Shown: one piece after another, positions 10,701-18,516 of the stretch
Numbering within the stretch: the stretch's first letter is position 1
How the letters are laid out: every line of letters begins with the position of its first letter
From: Stentor roeselii
Taxonomy: Eukaryota > Ciliophora > Heterotrichea > Heterotrichida > Stentoridae
Assembly (NCBI GenBank): GCA_006503475.1
Contig: RSEH01000110.1
Span: 84,401-148,400 of the forward strand
DNA length: 64,000 bases
Reading direction: 5' to 3'
Position numbers and translations under genes: made by a program
The notes under the pieces: model-generated
What the model was told of the DNA's origin: nothing
Seen by the model: only the letters and a program-made list of their open reading frames with translations
The model's database searches: none

Positions 10701-12153
10701 AATATAAATTTATTGACTATTAAATTAGATGAGAATAATTAATGAAGAACTATTTTTATATTTTATGAAGAAAATTAATAATAACTTGAATAATCTCAAA
10801 ATTAATGTATCCTTATCTATAATTTATCCTTCTCAGTAATGTATTTTTAATATCATTCATATTAGAAGTAGTGTTTATTTAATTTATAGTTTTGATTGCA
10901 TTATTTTCTATTATTTCCAATAGATTATAATTTGCAGAATATTATTCTTAATTTAATTATATTGAATGAATAAATTAAAATAAGATTCTATTTAAATGCA
11001 TGTTTTCAGATATATGTTAAAAATGCAGCGATCATTTAATAATAAGGTTTGAATGAATATATATCAATAGAAAATTATAAAAATTTAGTGTTTTAAATTA
11101 AAAAATTAATTTTGGATTTGATCCAGAAACGACCACCCATATACCTGATAGATTGATTGAAAAGTGCACAAATCTTTGAAAATATAATTTTTAATATCAA
11201 GGCACCGGGGTTATGAGTGAATCAATAACTAGTAAAGTTACTTAATTATTAAAAAGATGTTAAGTTAAGCTGCTTTTGTTAATACGACAATATAAAAAGA
11301 GGTTCAGGTAAGGCTTAAAATTGATTACTCTGTTCTCATCAAGAATTTAATGCTTATAAGAATTTCAGTTTCCTTCAATCAGCTTAAGATGAGCAGGATC
11401 TTTGGATCTTTGAGTTCTGAATATGATTGACTACTTAATTCTCATATTTTGGATCTTAAGGCATTTATCAATCTGCAACTATTTTAGACTCAACTTAAAC
11501 ATACTTGATGATTTTTCATTCATGTTTTTTCATTCCTATAGCATTCTTCACAAAAATATCCTTTTCTCATGCTTCTTGCCCTTCATCTAGTATCCAGATA
11601 TTATCAAATCAATGCCCTTTATGCTATTTGTGTGCCCATTTGGCACTAATAATATTGAATTGTTAACTGGCCATTTTTTTCTACTTCTGTATTTTTATCT
11701 TTATATGAACTAATTTATCTTAACTGCAAATTGCTTGCTTCAAGATATCAGTTTGTATTAAGGGAATTTATCTTAACTGCAAATTGCTTGCTTCAAGATA
11801 TCAGTTTGTATTAAAGGAAATTATCCTAATTGCAAGTTAATTTTTCTCAAGAAATATTTAAGACAGATTATCATATTTAACAGATAGTTATGTTTATTAT
11901 TCAAATTATTTTAATATAAACTGTGATCTAAATTATTTGAAGTAATTTAATAAAGATTATTTACTTAATATATAGTCTCTTATATTTATATAAAAGCAAT
12001 AGCATAAGAAATTCTTCCTTTAAAATATAGTCTCTTAATCTAATATCAACCTCCATACAAGATCCTTCCCTAATCTTAAAATTCATTCAAAAGTCTTAAG
12101 CATTTACCAAACTTTACAAAAAATAAAAAGTAAGAAAATTCTTCAAAAATATT
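7705..12153. other. 4.4-kb AT-rich block without a supportable gene
   Basis: No open frame here has the codon use, length or motifs of the surrounding genes. The longest frames (8458-8760 and 10509-10742) are Phe/Ile/Asn/Lys-rich, as expected by chance in AT-rich DNA. The block has a 53-bp tandem repeat near its right end and a small GC-richer island with a hairpin at about 9850-9910. Elsewhere in the window genes are often less than 100 bp apart, so the block stands out. It could be regulatory, an origin, a decayed region, or residual germline-type sequence; the sequence alone does not decide. Confidence 0.6.
11712..11850. repeat. 53-bp tandem repeat, two near-perfect copies and a decayed third
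   Basis: Copies start at 11712, 11765 and 11818. The first two are nearly identical, including TGCAAATTGCTTGCTTCAAG and ATATCAGTTTGTATTAA. The third matches only its first part, with substitutions (ATTATCCTAATTGCAAG). There is no coding frame through it. It looks like a local duplication at the edge of the gene-free block, about 300 bp downstream of the Ran-like gene's stop. Confidence 0.85.
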
Positions 12154-12672
12154 CTAAAAAATCTTTAAATCTTTCCTAACATCATCATTATTCTGAAGTG
12201 ATTCCCTTTGATTGAAAATCCGACAAATGCGAATAATCGGCTCAAAAACATTAACCCTGTTCTTATTCGAAACTTGTACAACCTCCTGATCAGCATTTAT
12301 TTCCTCATCACTTAAGTCAACTTTGTTTTTAACCAAAACCCAAGGCACATTTCCAAGACTTCTAATCAAATCTCTCTTCCATAATGAAGCAGCAGATCGA
12401 GTAAGAAAACTAGATGCATCATACATGATGATTCCTGCATCACCGCCAATAAAATACCCATCTCTAAGTCCACCATTCACAGGATTTCCAGCCAGATCCC
12501 AGAGTGCGAACTCGAAATTCTTATTTTCATAGAAATAAGAAAAGTTTGAAACAGAAACTCCTTGAGTAGGAATGTATCTTTCTTCAAATACCTGAGAATT
12601 TAAAGAATTTATCCAAGTCGTTTTGCCAACCCCGCCATCACCAACAACAAGTAATTTAATCTTTCGCTCCAT
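12154..12672 (-). CDS. Divergent Ran-like small GTPase
   Basis: The 172-residue product has the Ras-superfamily P-loop GDGGVGKTTW (residues 11-20), a switch I Thr-Gln-Gly (YIPTQGVSVS), a G3 box WDLAGNP and the G4 box NKVD. The stretch GGLRDGYFIGGDAGIIMYDAS closely follows Ran (GGLRDGYYI...AIIMFD), so Ran is the nearest family I can name. Ran carries proteins and RNAs through nuclear pores. Several features argue for a specialised paralogue. The catalytic Gln of DTAGQE is Asn (DLAGNP), the G5 region is altered (SNK rather than SAK), and the acidic DEDDDL-type tail is absent. GTP hydrolysis may be slow or regulator-dependent (inference). The ATG lies just after TTATTAATAA. The stop is followed by the AT-rich block. 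Confidence 0.8.
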   Translation of the reverse strand: MERKIKLLVVGDGGVGKTTWINSLNSQVFEERYIPTQGVSVSNFSYFYENKNFEFALWDLAGNPVNGGLRDGYFIGGDAGIIMYDASSFLTRSAASLWKRDLIRSLGNVPWVLVKNKVDLSDEEINADQEVVQVSNKNRVNVFEPIIRICRIFNQRESLQNNDDVRKDLKIF

Positions 12673-12894
12673 TTATTAATAAGAGTTACTAATCTTTCCT
12701 TTAAATTCAATTCTTAGAGGTTTATTTAGTTTAATATTATGAGGAAAAATTCTAAGTTAATGTAGATAATAATAAAGAGATAATTATAAAGATCACTATA
12801 AATTCTAGAATAATCTATAATCCAAACAACAAGCAACAACCCTTGCATTCATTAAAACTATTCAACTCTCTATTAAAATACTAAGTTCTTTGAA

Positions 12895-13491
12895 TTACCT
12901 TGGAAACTGATAGGTCTGCTGATTAATCATAGCTTGCATCATCATATGCTGAATATAATTCATCATAAACATCGAATACTGAAACATTTCATGACTTTTG
13001 ATTAAATTTTCATTTTTCTGTTCAACCTTCTGTTTATCCTCACTCGGCAATTTACTTTTTTCCTGCTTTTCAATTTTTCCATTGAAAATTTTCCGTGTGT
13101 AAACTCTAATCTTACAAGTGCTTCCAATACAAAGAACATCAGATGCTTTAAACTTTTGCCATTCTGAATAGATTTTACTTTGAGTTTCTTCACAAAAGTA
13201 AAGAATAATGCTTTTCTTAGATATGAATTTAATTTTTTTCAAGAAACTTCGAACGATTTTTCGAGCAGGGGCATTTTCTGCAATTTCAAAATTTACGATT
13301 TTGTTTTTCAACTTCAGTCCTTTTGTTTGAGTGACTTCGCAGGTCACATTAAATTCAGGCTTTTTAGGTTTCGCTGAAGTCCCTTCAGGGATAAATGTGT
13401 CAATCGGCTTTCTCTGACGATTTGAATGTCGTTTTTCTGGGATTTTCAAATCAGCGCCTTTCTGGCCGATCTTCGAATCATTGGTTTCCAT
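12895..13491 (-). CDS. Hypothetical basic protein
   Basis: The 198-residue product is not recognised. The first 50 residues are basic and polar (RHSNRQRKPIDTFIP). The middle, about residues 50-135, alternates beta-like hydrophobic stretches (NKIVNFEIAEN, SIILYFCEETQSKIYSEWQKFKASDVLCIG, CKIRVYTRKIF), suggesting a small folded domain with a ubiquitin-like or beta-grasp flavour. That is a guess from the pattern. A Lys/Glu linker follows, then a Met-rich end (MFQYSMFMMNYIQHMMMQAM). The N-terminal RQRKP could contact nucleic acid or act as a localisation signal (inference). It lies on the same strand as, and 222 bp from, the Ran-like gene, with the start in a TAATAAATAATGG context. Confidence 0.6.
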   Translation of the reverse strand: METNDSKIGQKGADLKIPEKRHSNRQRKPIDTFIPEGTSAKPKKPEFNVTCEVTQTKGLKLKNKIVNFEIAENAPARKIVRSFLKKIKFISKKSIILYFCEETQSKIYSEWQKFKASDVLCIGSTCKIRVYTRKIFNGKIEKQEKSKLPSEDKQKVEQKNENLIKSHEMFQYSMFMMNYIQHMMMQAMINQQTYQFPR

Positions 13492-13810
13492 TATTTATTA
13501 CAGTTTAACATGGAAGAAAACTTTTCCACTTGATTGGATTTGAAAACTTGAGGAAAGACAAGAAAAACAAGTCTAAAACTTTCAAACCAAATAAAAAAGA
13601 TTCAACAGTTTTTAATTTTTTTCTCTGTTTGTAGCTCACTGCATCAAACTTGTGAAATCCTTCTAAAAATGAAAACGGTTAAGTGAAAAAGCATAAAATT
13701 CATAAAAAACATCTTTTCATAGAAATCCCTGAAAAATCAATAAAAAGCTAAAAAAATCAATTTTCTATCAATTTTCTTGAAGTTCTTTCCTCAAATAAAC
13801 CTAAAATATT
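13492..13810. other. Intergenic, nothing recognised
   Basis: About 320 bp of AT-rich sequence between two minus-strand genes: upstream of the hypothetical at 12895-13491 and downstream of prefoldin. I see no RNA gene, repeat or open frame. It presumably holds the prefoldin 3' end and the hypothetical's promoter. Confidence 0.6.
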
Positions 13811-14170
13811 CTAATTTCTAACTGAAGCGACTAAATCTTGAATATTAGCTGAAATCTCGTCTCTCCTCTTGACAAGCATCTGTCTTCGTCTCTGGGACTC
13901 TTCAAGTTCAGAGTCATTTTTCCTGATGGCGTTATTCAAGTCAAGAAGCATTTCATCTTTGGTCTGCATCAAATAAACTCGCCCGACCGGCTTGAAAAGG
14001 ACTCCGTCGTCGGCCTGGTTGTTGATCTCGGATAAGGTGAGGTGGAATCTTCTTCTTTCCTGGTCTAGGCTGAAGATGCTCGCTTCTGTGAATTTTAGAG
14101 TGTCGACTGTTTCCATCAGCTGAGAGGAAAGCTCTGACATCTGCTGTTGAAGAGGGTTCATTGCAGCCAT
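13811..14170 (-). CDS. PFDN1: Prefoldin subunit 1 (beta-type prefoldin)
   Basis: Prefoldin is a cytosolic hexamer that holds nascent actin and tubulin and passes them to the CCT chaperonin. The 119-residue product has the family's size and shape: an N-terminal coiled coil, a short beta-hairpin pair containing GVLFKPVGRVYLMQTKDEM, and a C-terminal coiled coil. The hairpin segment VGRVYLMQ matches subunit 1 (VGRMFILQSKE) better than other beta subunits. The N-terminus MAAMNPLQQQMSELSSQL is also like subunit 1. Codon use is GC-richer than nearby hypotheticals, as expected for a housekeeping gene. The stop of the upstream same-strand gene (14212) is 41 bp from the prefoldin ATG. The subunit call (1 rather than another beta subunit) is likely but not certain. 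Confidence 0.82.
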   Translation of the reverse strand: MAAMNPLQQQMSELSSQLMETVDTLKFTEASIFSLDQERRRFHLTLSEINNQADDGVLFKPVGRVYLMQTKDEMLLDLNNAIRKNDSELEESQRRRQMLVKRRDEISANIQDLVASVRN

Positions 14171-14211
14171 GATAATGAATTATGAGGTTCGCTTGGGTTA
14201 ATGATTAAATA

Positions 14212-14826
14212 TTAGGGCAAGAGGGATGTTTGCTTCAATATCTCCTTTTTTATTGAAAATTCACTTTTCAGGGGTTTAACTGATAATGGACGGTCTGTAT
14301 TCCAGAATTTTTTGGATTTTGGGCTGTAGGAGAACAGAGAATCTGTGTTGAGGATGTCGATCTTTCGTGGAGATGGATTTGAAATGAGTTTTGTCATTGA
14401 GGGGGTTGGATTTGCAGGGGATTCTTCAAGGAGGTTTTGGGGAATGCCGTATTTTTTGAAAACTTTTAGATGCTTGGTGCTTAGCTTCTCGGCTTTGTTT
14501 AAATCTTGGAATAAGCTGGATATGGATAGTTTTGTTTCTTGCGATGATGATTGAGATTGGTCTTTTGAACTAGATGTTTCTTCATCGATGATGATAGGTG
14601 CCTTATTGAGAATTGATTCAAGTTTATCAACATATCTGTAAAACTTCTCAACTGGCAACTCTTGAAGACAAGAATTTTGATCAGTCTCGAAAAATCTTGA
14701 TCTTTTTACTGGCAAATCAAATCCAAATGATCTGTTTGTTTTACTTTCACAATCATTCAGTGCATGATTCTTATTTCTCTTCAGTTTTTGTGGAAGCTTT
14801 GAACAGTTAGAGGGGGCTGATTTCAT
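14212..14826 (-). CDS. Hypothetical Ser/Lys-rich protein
   Basis: The 204-residue product is not recognised. I take the ATG at 14826 (MKSAPSNCSKLPQ) rather than the non-ATG codons just upstream. It is polar and probably disordered, with a short helical block around residues 50-75 (LPVEKFYRYVDKLESILNKA) and another at about 98-125 (ISSLFQDLNKAEKLSTKHLK). The C-terminal third has several Ser-Pro sites (NPSPRK, FSYSPKSKK), possible proline-directed kinase targets (inference). It is 41 bp upstream of prefoldin on the same strand, so the two must have very short or overlapping untranslated regions. There is no evidence of a shared function. Confidence 0.55.
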   Translation of the reverse strand: MKSAPSNCSKLPQKLKRNKNHALNDCESKTNRSFGFDLPVKRSRFFETDQNSCLQELPVEKFYRYVDKLESILNKAPIIIDEETSSSKDQSQSSSQETKLSISSLFQDLNKAEKLSTKHLKVFKKYGIPQNLLEESPANPTPSMTKLISNPSPRKIDILNTDSLFSYSPKSKKFWNTDRPLSVKPLKSEFSIKKEILKQTSLLP

Positions 14827-15124
14827 TTGCAAATATTAACAAGAAATTTTAGTAAAGCCTTAAAAATCTTGTCTTATAATACTTAAAAATTTTGATTATA
14901 GTTCAGATCTTTTAAATTTTATCTTTTATTAAATCTTTGAATATTATTTTTACATAATTCATCAAATCTTAAAAATCTTTAAAAAAATCTAATCACCAAA
15001 TATAAGAACCATTGAAATAAAACAATAATCTTCTAAAACAATCTCTAATTCTCAAGTTTTTTCAAAATTATCAAAACCTGATTCATTTCAAAATATTTCC
15101 ACCATCATTATTGAATTATTGATA

Positions 15125-16083
15125 TTAGCTATTATTTTGTCTAAGTCGTCTCTTCAGGTAAAAAGTGGCAAACATAACAAGTCCTCCCAAGACCGCGATA
15201 ACTCCAACAACCACATATAAAATACCAATGAACTTATTTTTTCCTCCAAAGATGCTAGTAGTACTCAACACAAACTTTTTCTGTCCATCAAAAGTCGAAA
15301 CATCATAATTATTGACAATAGTGACATAATAATCTCCAGGTTCCAAGTCCTCTTCAATCTTCCCCCACAACTTTCGAAACTCAGGTAGTCCAGCAGTGCT
15401 CATCCAGACAATAAAATGTTCTACTTAACTTTACCATTCTCAACATCAGTCCACTGATACTTCTCATTATCATCACTTCTCTTAAACTTCTCATCCTTGT
15501 CAATATCCCAGGCAATATCATCATGTTTCATTTCAATCATTTTTCCATCACTTTTCCTATAAAGTACATAAGTATCATTAAAATAAGACTTCGCGACAAG
15601 TCCACAAGGATTAGCAGGGTCGCTTTCTTTTAACTGAAGATTCGTATAAAACCCTAAATCTTCCATATCAACAACAGGTTCACAATAGTTGTCAATTTCT
15701 GAAGTACTTCTCAGATCTCCCATGAGTTGGTAAATATCGCGACTTTTATTGTATTTTCTGTGATTTTGAAACATGTTTTTTATCTCAAAGTAAAAGAAAA
15801 TCGGCTCTTCCCAGGTCTCTGAAATTGAAAAAGAGACTGAACAAGTTGAAGGGTCGTACCAGTTCGCATCGCATTCTTCGATGTCGTCGTAACGGCGGGT
15901 TAACTCGTGCACGTCGTTTGAACTTTTGATGATAAAACTTCCGAAAATCACGAAACCTGAACCGAGGACCACGTAAATGATGCCTAAAGTGAAAGCGTTT
16001 GGTCTTGGCCTGAATCCTTTTAATTGCTGTTGTCGAAAAGGAGTGTTTTTTGGCTTGTTTGGCTTTTCTTCTGGCTTTTCCAT
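15125..16083 (-). CDS. CDC50: CDC50/TMEM30 (LEM3 family) P4-ATPase flippase subunit
   Basis: CDC50 proteins are obligate beta subunits that chaperone P4-ATPase lipid flippases out of the ER and assist phospholipid flipping. Exons 16083-15435 and 15420-15125 join to a 314-residue protein. The ATG at 16083 (MEKPEEKPNK) is chosen because the next family landmark, FRQQQLKGFRPRPN, lies just after it. Visible: TM1 (FTLGIIYVVLGSGFVIFGSF), a large extracytosolic domain with cysteines (ECDANW, STCSVSF, NYCEPVV, NPCGLVA), the signature HFIVWMSTAGLPEFRKLWG created by the splice, and TM2 (FIGILYVVVGVIAVLGGLV) with a short basic tail. The junction needs removal of 14 nt, see the separate entry. It diverges from the RS gene with only 36 bp between the two ATGs. 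Confidence 0.93.
15421..15434 (-). other. Candidate 14-nt spliceosomal intron in CDC50
   Basis: On the minus strand GTAAAGTTAAGTAG starts GT and ends AG. Both flanking exons are conserved up to the junction, and only a removal length of 2 modulo 3 keeps the frame; no 17-nt GT-AG alternative exists here. Removing 14 nt gives ...DVENEHFIVWMSTAG, matching the CDC50 family. All other introns I place are 15 nt. An A sits six bases from the 3' end, as in those. A one-base assembly error would give the same appearance. Confidence 0.65.
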
Positions 16084-16119
16084 TATTACAGGTGAGAAGG
16101 TGTTAGAAAGGTGGATAAA

Positions 16120-16779
16120 ATGGAAAAAAGAAGAAAAAACAGATATAGGGAACAATCGGAAGACTCGGATTCTAGTTCAAGGCACTCTTCGCATGGACAC
16201 TCCAGATATCATCGAAGACACAGAAGAACTGAGCGTAGTCATCGCGACTATCATCGAAGAGATGAGATTAAATATTGCAAAAGAGAAAAATATCGCAAAA
16301 GGTCTCGGGAAAGAAGCCCTCAATCGAAAAAACCTTTAAAAATTGAAATGAAGGAAAAAAGGGATAAGGATGTAATTGAGGCTGGAATGAGAAGTTGGAA
16401 TGAAGTTTGTGTCAAGAATTGTCAAACTGTTATAAGTGAAAATGCGGAGGTTGAAGAATGTTTTCGAGTAAATGAAATCTGGGTTAGTAATGATTTCAAG
16501 GACTTGAATGTTTTAAATAAGAAAAGAGATACAGAAAAGTGGCAGCATGATAAATTTGGGGATATTTTAAGGGATTATGAGAATTTAGAAAGGATTAAAG
16601 AACTGCAGGAAATTAAGGCACAGCAAATGAAAACAAAGAAATCTGAATCAAAAAAGAAATGGCGAAAGGACAGTCCAAAATGGCTTCACGACATGTTTGA
16701 AAGTATGGTCCGTTCAAACGACCCAGAATATCGTTACGTGATCAGACTCTCTCCACCAATCCACCAATCCGAAGACTAA
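16120..16779 (+). CDS. RS-rich nuclear protein with two W-x-HD-x-F motifs
   Basis: The 219-residue product starts at the ATG at 16120 (MEKRRKNRYRE). Residues 12-70 are an Arg/Ser/His-rich RS-like domain (SSSRHSSHGHSRYHRRHRR), typical of splicing and mRNP proteins in the nucleus. The rest is charged and helical, with two copies of a short motif, KWQHDKF and KWLHDMF, the second near the C-terminus in SPKWLHDMFESMV. A W-x-HD-x-F sequence also occurs in the eIF4AIII-binding SELOR region of CASC3/Barentsz and in some other SR-related proteins; this is a motif resemblance, not an assignment. Its TAA overlaps the TAG of HMG-CoA lyase on the other strand. It shares a 36-bp bidirectional start region with CDC50. 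Confidence 0.7.
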   Translation: MEKRRKNRYREQSEDSDSSSRHSSHGHSRYHRRHRRTERSHRDYHRRDEIKYCKREKYRKRSRERSPQSKKPLKIEMKEKRDKDVIEAGMRSWNEVCVKNCQTVISENAEVEECFRVNEIWVSNDFKDLNVLNKKRDTEKWQHDKFGDILRDYENLERIKELQEIKAQQMKTKKSESKKKWRKDSPKWLHDMFESMVRSNDPEYRYVIRLSPPIHQSED

Positions 16780-17819
16780 TCCAAATTACTATCTCTTAAT
16801 AATCCATTTATTTCATCATTTTTCGTGATTCTACAGTCGCTTCTATTCCTCAGTCCAGAGGCCATTGTAAACCATTCAGCAACATTCAAAAGTTGAGGCA
16901 AGTCGATTCCAGTCTCAACCCGAAGTCCCTGCAACAAAAACACCAGATCCTCAGTAGAAACATTCCCAGCAGACCCAGGAGCAAAAGGACATCCTCCAAG
17001 TCCAGCAATAGAAGAATCAGCAGTTTTTATCCCCAAAGAAAAAGCTTCTAAAATATTTTCCAAAGCCCTTCCATAAGTATCATGAAAATGTACAGCTAAA
17101 AGGTTTAAATCAACTTTTTGTGAAAGAAAAGAAATTAATTCAAAAGTTTTCTCTTTTGTTCCAACTCCTGTCGTGTCTCCAAGAGAGACTTCATAACAAC
17201 CCAATTCTATCAACTTTAAAATAATTTCCAATACTTTTGACTTTTCTGACTCGCCGTCGAATGGACATGCGAAGATGTTGGAAAGGTAAGCCCGGACTTT
17301 TAAACCTTCTTGAAGTGCAGCAGAAACAACATCTTTGTATTTTGAAAGACTTTCTTGAATGCTGCAGTTTAAGTTGCGTTTGCTGAAGCTTTCACTTGCG
17401 GATACGAAAATACAAATTTCATGAACGTTCAAAGATTTGGCCTTTAAGAAACCGAACATGTTGGGGACTAGGACTGGATAAGAGATTGAATTGTTTTTGA
17501 TGATTTCTTGGAAGACTTCTGAACTGTCTGAAAATTGAGGAATGTATTTTGGAGAGACGAAACTTGTTACTTCTATGCTGGTGAATCCGCAGTTGGAAAG
17601 GCGGTTTATTAAAGAGATTTTTAATCGGGTCTCGATTTGAATTGATTCGGATTGAAGACCGTCTCTTGGACCCATTTCTTTGATTGTTACATGAGTTGGA
17701 AGGGGTTTCGATTGAAATTCTGAAATTAAAGTTCCAAATTTTTCCATTTCTTCAGAAGGTTTTATTTGGATGGATTTGGTTTGGAGATCAATATAAAGAT
17801 TTTGTACTTTCAGCGACAT
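16776..17819 (-). CDS. HMGCL: Hydroxymethylglutaryl-CoA lyase
   Basis: The enzyme cleaves HMG-CoA to acetyl-CoA and acetoacetate, the last step of leucine breakdown and ketone-body formation, usually in mitochondria or peroxisomes. The 347-residue product has the whole TIM-barrel family: EMGPRDGLQSE (catalytic Arg and Asp), IEVTSFVSPKYIPQFSD (Glu), AVHFHDTYGRAL (two metal-binding His), and GLGGCPFAPGSAGNVSTED with the catalytic Cys and metal-binding Asn. About 45 residues precede the barrel. They are not strongly basic or amphipathic, and there is no clear PTS1 end (the protein ends SNLD), so compartment is unclear. Compared with animal enzymes, HCHDTYGQ is HFHDTYGR. The stop codon overlaps that of the convergent RS gene. 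Confidence 0.95.
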   Translation of the reverse strand: MSLKVQNLYIDLQTKSIQIKPSEEMEKFGTLISEFQSKPLPTHVTIKEMGPRDGLQSESIQIETRLKISLINRLSNCGFTSIEVTSFVSPKYIPQFSDSSEVFQEIIKNNSISYPVLVPNMFGFLKAKSLNVHEICIFVSASESFSKRNLNCSIQESLSKYKDVVSAALQEGLKVRAYLSNIFACPFDGESEKSKVLEIILKLIELGCYEVSLGDTTGVGTKEKTFELISFLSQKVDLNLLAVHFHDTYGRALENILEAFSLGIKTADSSIAGLGGCPFAPGSAGNVSTEDLVFLLQGLRVETGIDLPQLLNVAEWFTMASGLRNRSDCRITKNDEINGLLRDSNLD

Positions 17820-18084
17820 ATTAATTTAAGGTTAGTGATTTATTAAATATTGAAAAGATTTTGTTTTTGTTTCACATTGTTATCTAGCGAGACTTTAGTA
17901 AATTTATAATTTTTTGATATAATTAATCTGGATACTATTTCATAACCCAATACAATAAAAGTGAAAAAATCTAAGTTTTTAAAATTAGCAAGAAATTCAA
18001 TTATATGGCCTACATATTTCTTATTCGAAATTATTATAAACCTTTTCTAACTAAATTTTAATACGTAAAGTTTATCCACTAATA

Positions 18085-18516
18085 ATGACTGAGCCATCAG
18101 AACCAATGCCCTCACTCCCTGGACCTCAAACAATTTCGGGTTCGGACCATAAATACAAAACCCACAAATGTGAAAAGTGCGGCCTCGGATTCAGGACAAT
18201 CACAGACCTTCGCCTCCATTCGTTCTCAGGAGCGAGAAACAGTCAGATATGCTCGGAATGTGACCAAATATTTTCATCGGTCAAAGGAATGAGACAGCAT
18301 TTCGGCAAAATGCATGCAAAGTTAAAGCCAGCCAGGTGCCACATATGCAAAAAAAGATACAGAAACAAGTATGCACTTAAGTTCCATATACAACAAGTTC
18401 ATGAAAGGTCTGCTAGAGACTATTGTCCGAGGTGTTCTCTTGAAATGTACAATAGCTATTCAGTTAAAAGACATTTAAAGATCTGTAAAGGCATAGAAGA
18501 AAGTTTAGAAGCTTAG
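18085..18516 (+). CDS. C2H2 zinc-finger protein, tandem copy 1
   Basis: The 143-residue protein has a short acidic/Pro-rich N-terminus followed by four zinc-binding units. Unit 1, CEKCGLGFRTITDLRLH, lacks a clear fourth ligand. Units 2 and 3, CSECDQIFSSVKGMRQHFGKMH and CHICKKRYRNKYALKFHIQQVH (C-x2-C-x12-H-x3 or 4-H), are canonical. Unit 4 is C2HC, CPRCSLEMYNSYSVKRHLKIC. Three or more adjacent fingers usually mean DNA or RNA binding in the nucleus; the target is unknown. It is nearly identical over the fingers to the gene at 19737-20168, same strand and same length, so the pair arose by tandem duplication. Both keep TATCCACT(A/G)ATAA immediately before the ATG. Confidence 0.88.
   Translation: MTEPSEPMPSLPGPQTISGSDHKYKTHKCEKCGLGFRTITDLRLHSFSGARNSQICSECDQIFSSVKGMRQHFGKMHAKLKPARCHICKKRYRNKYALKFHIQQVHERSARDYCPRCSLEMYNSYSVKRHLKICKGIEESLEA

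Noticed and set aside
10509-10742. 77-codon open frame in the gene-free block
   Set aside because: Begins with a non-ATG codon, composition random, no support.
7705-12153. Transposon or integrated element in the gene-free block
   Set aside because: No transposase, integrase, reverse transcriptase or terminal repeats seen on either strand.
16084-16155. Longer N-terminus for CDC50 (MFPISVFSSFFHF...)
   Set aside because: It would overlap the RS gene's coding start; MEKPEEKPNK at 16083 is followed directly by family-conserved sequence.
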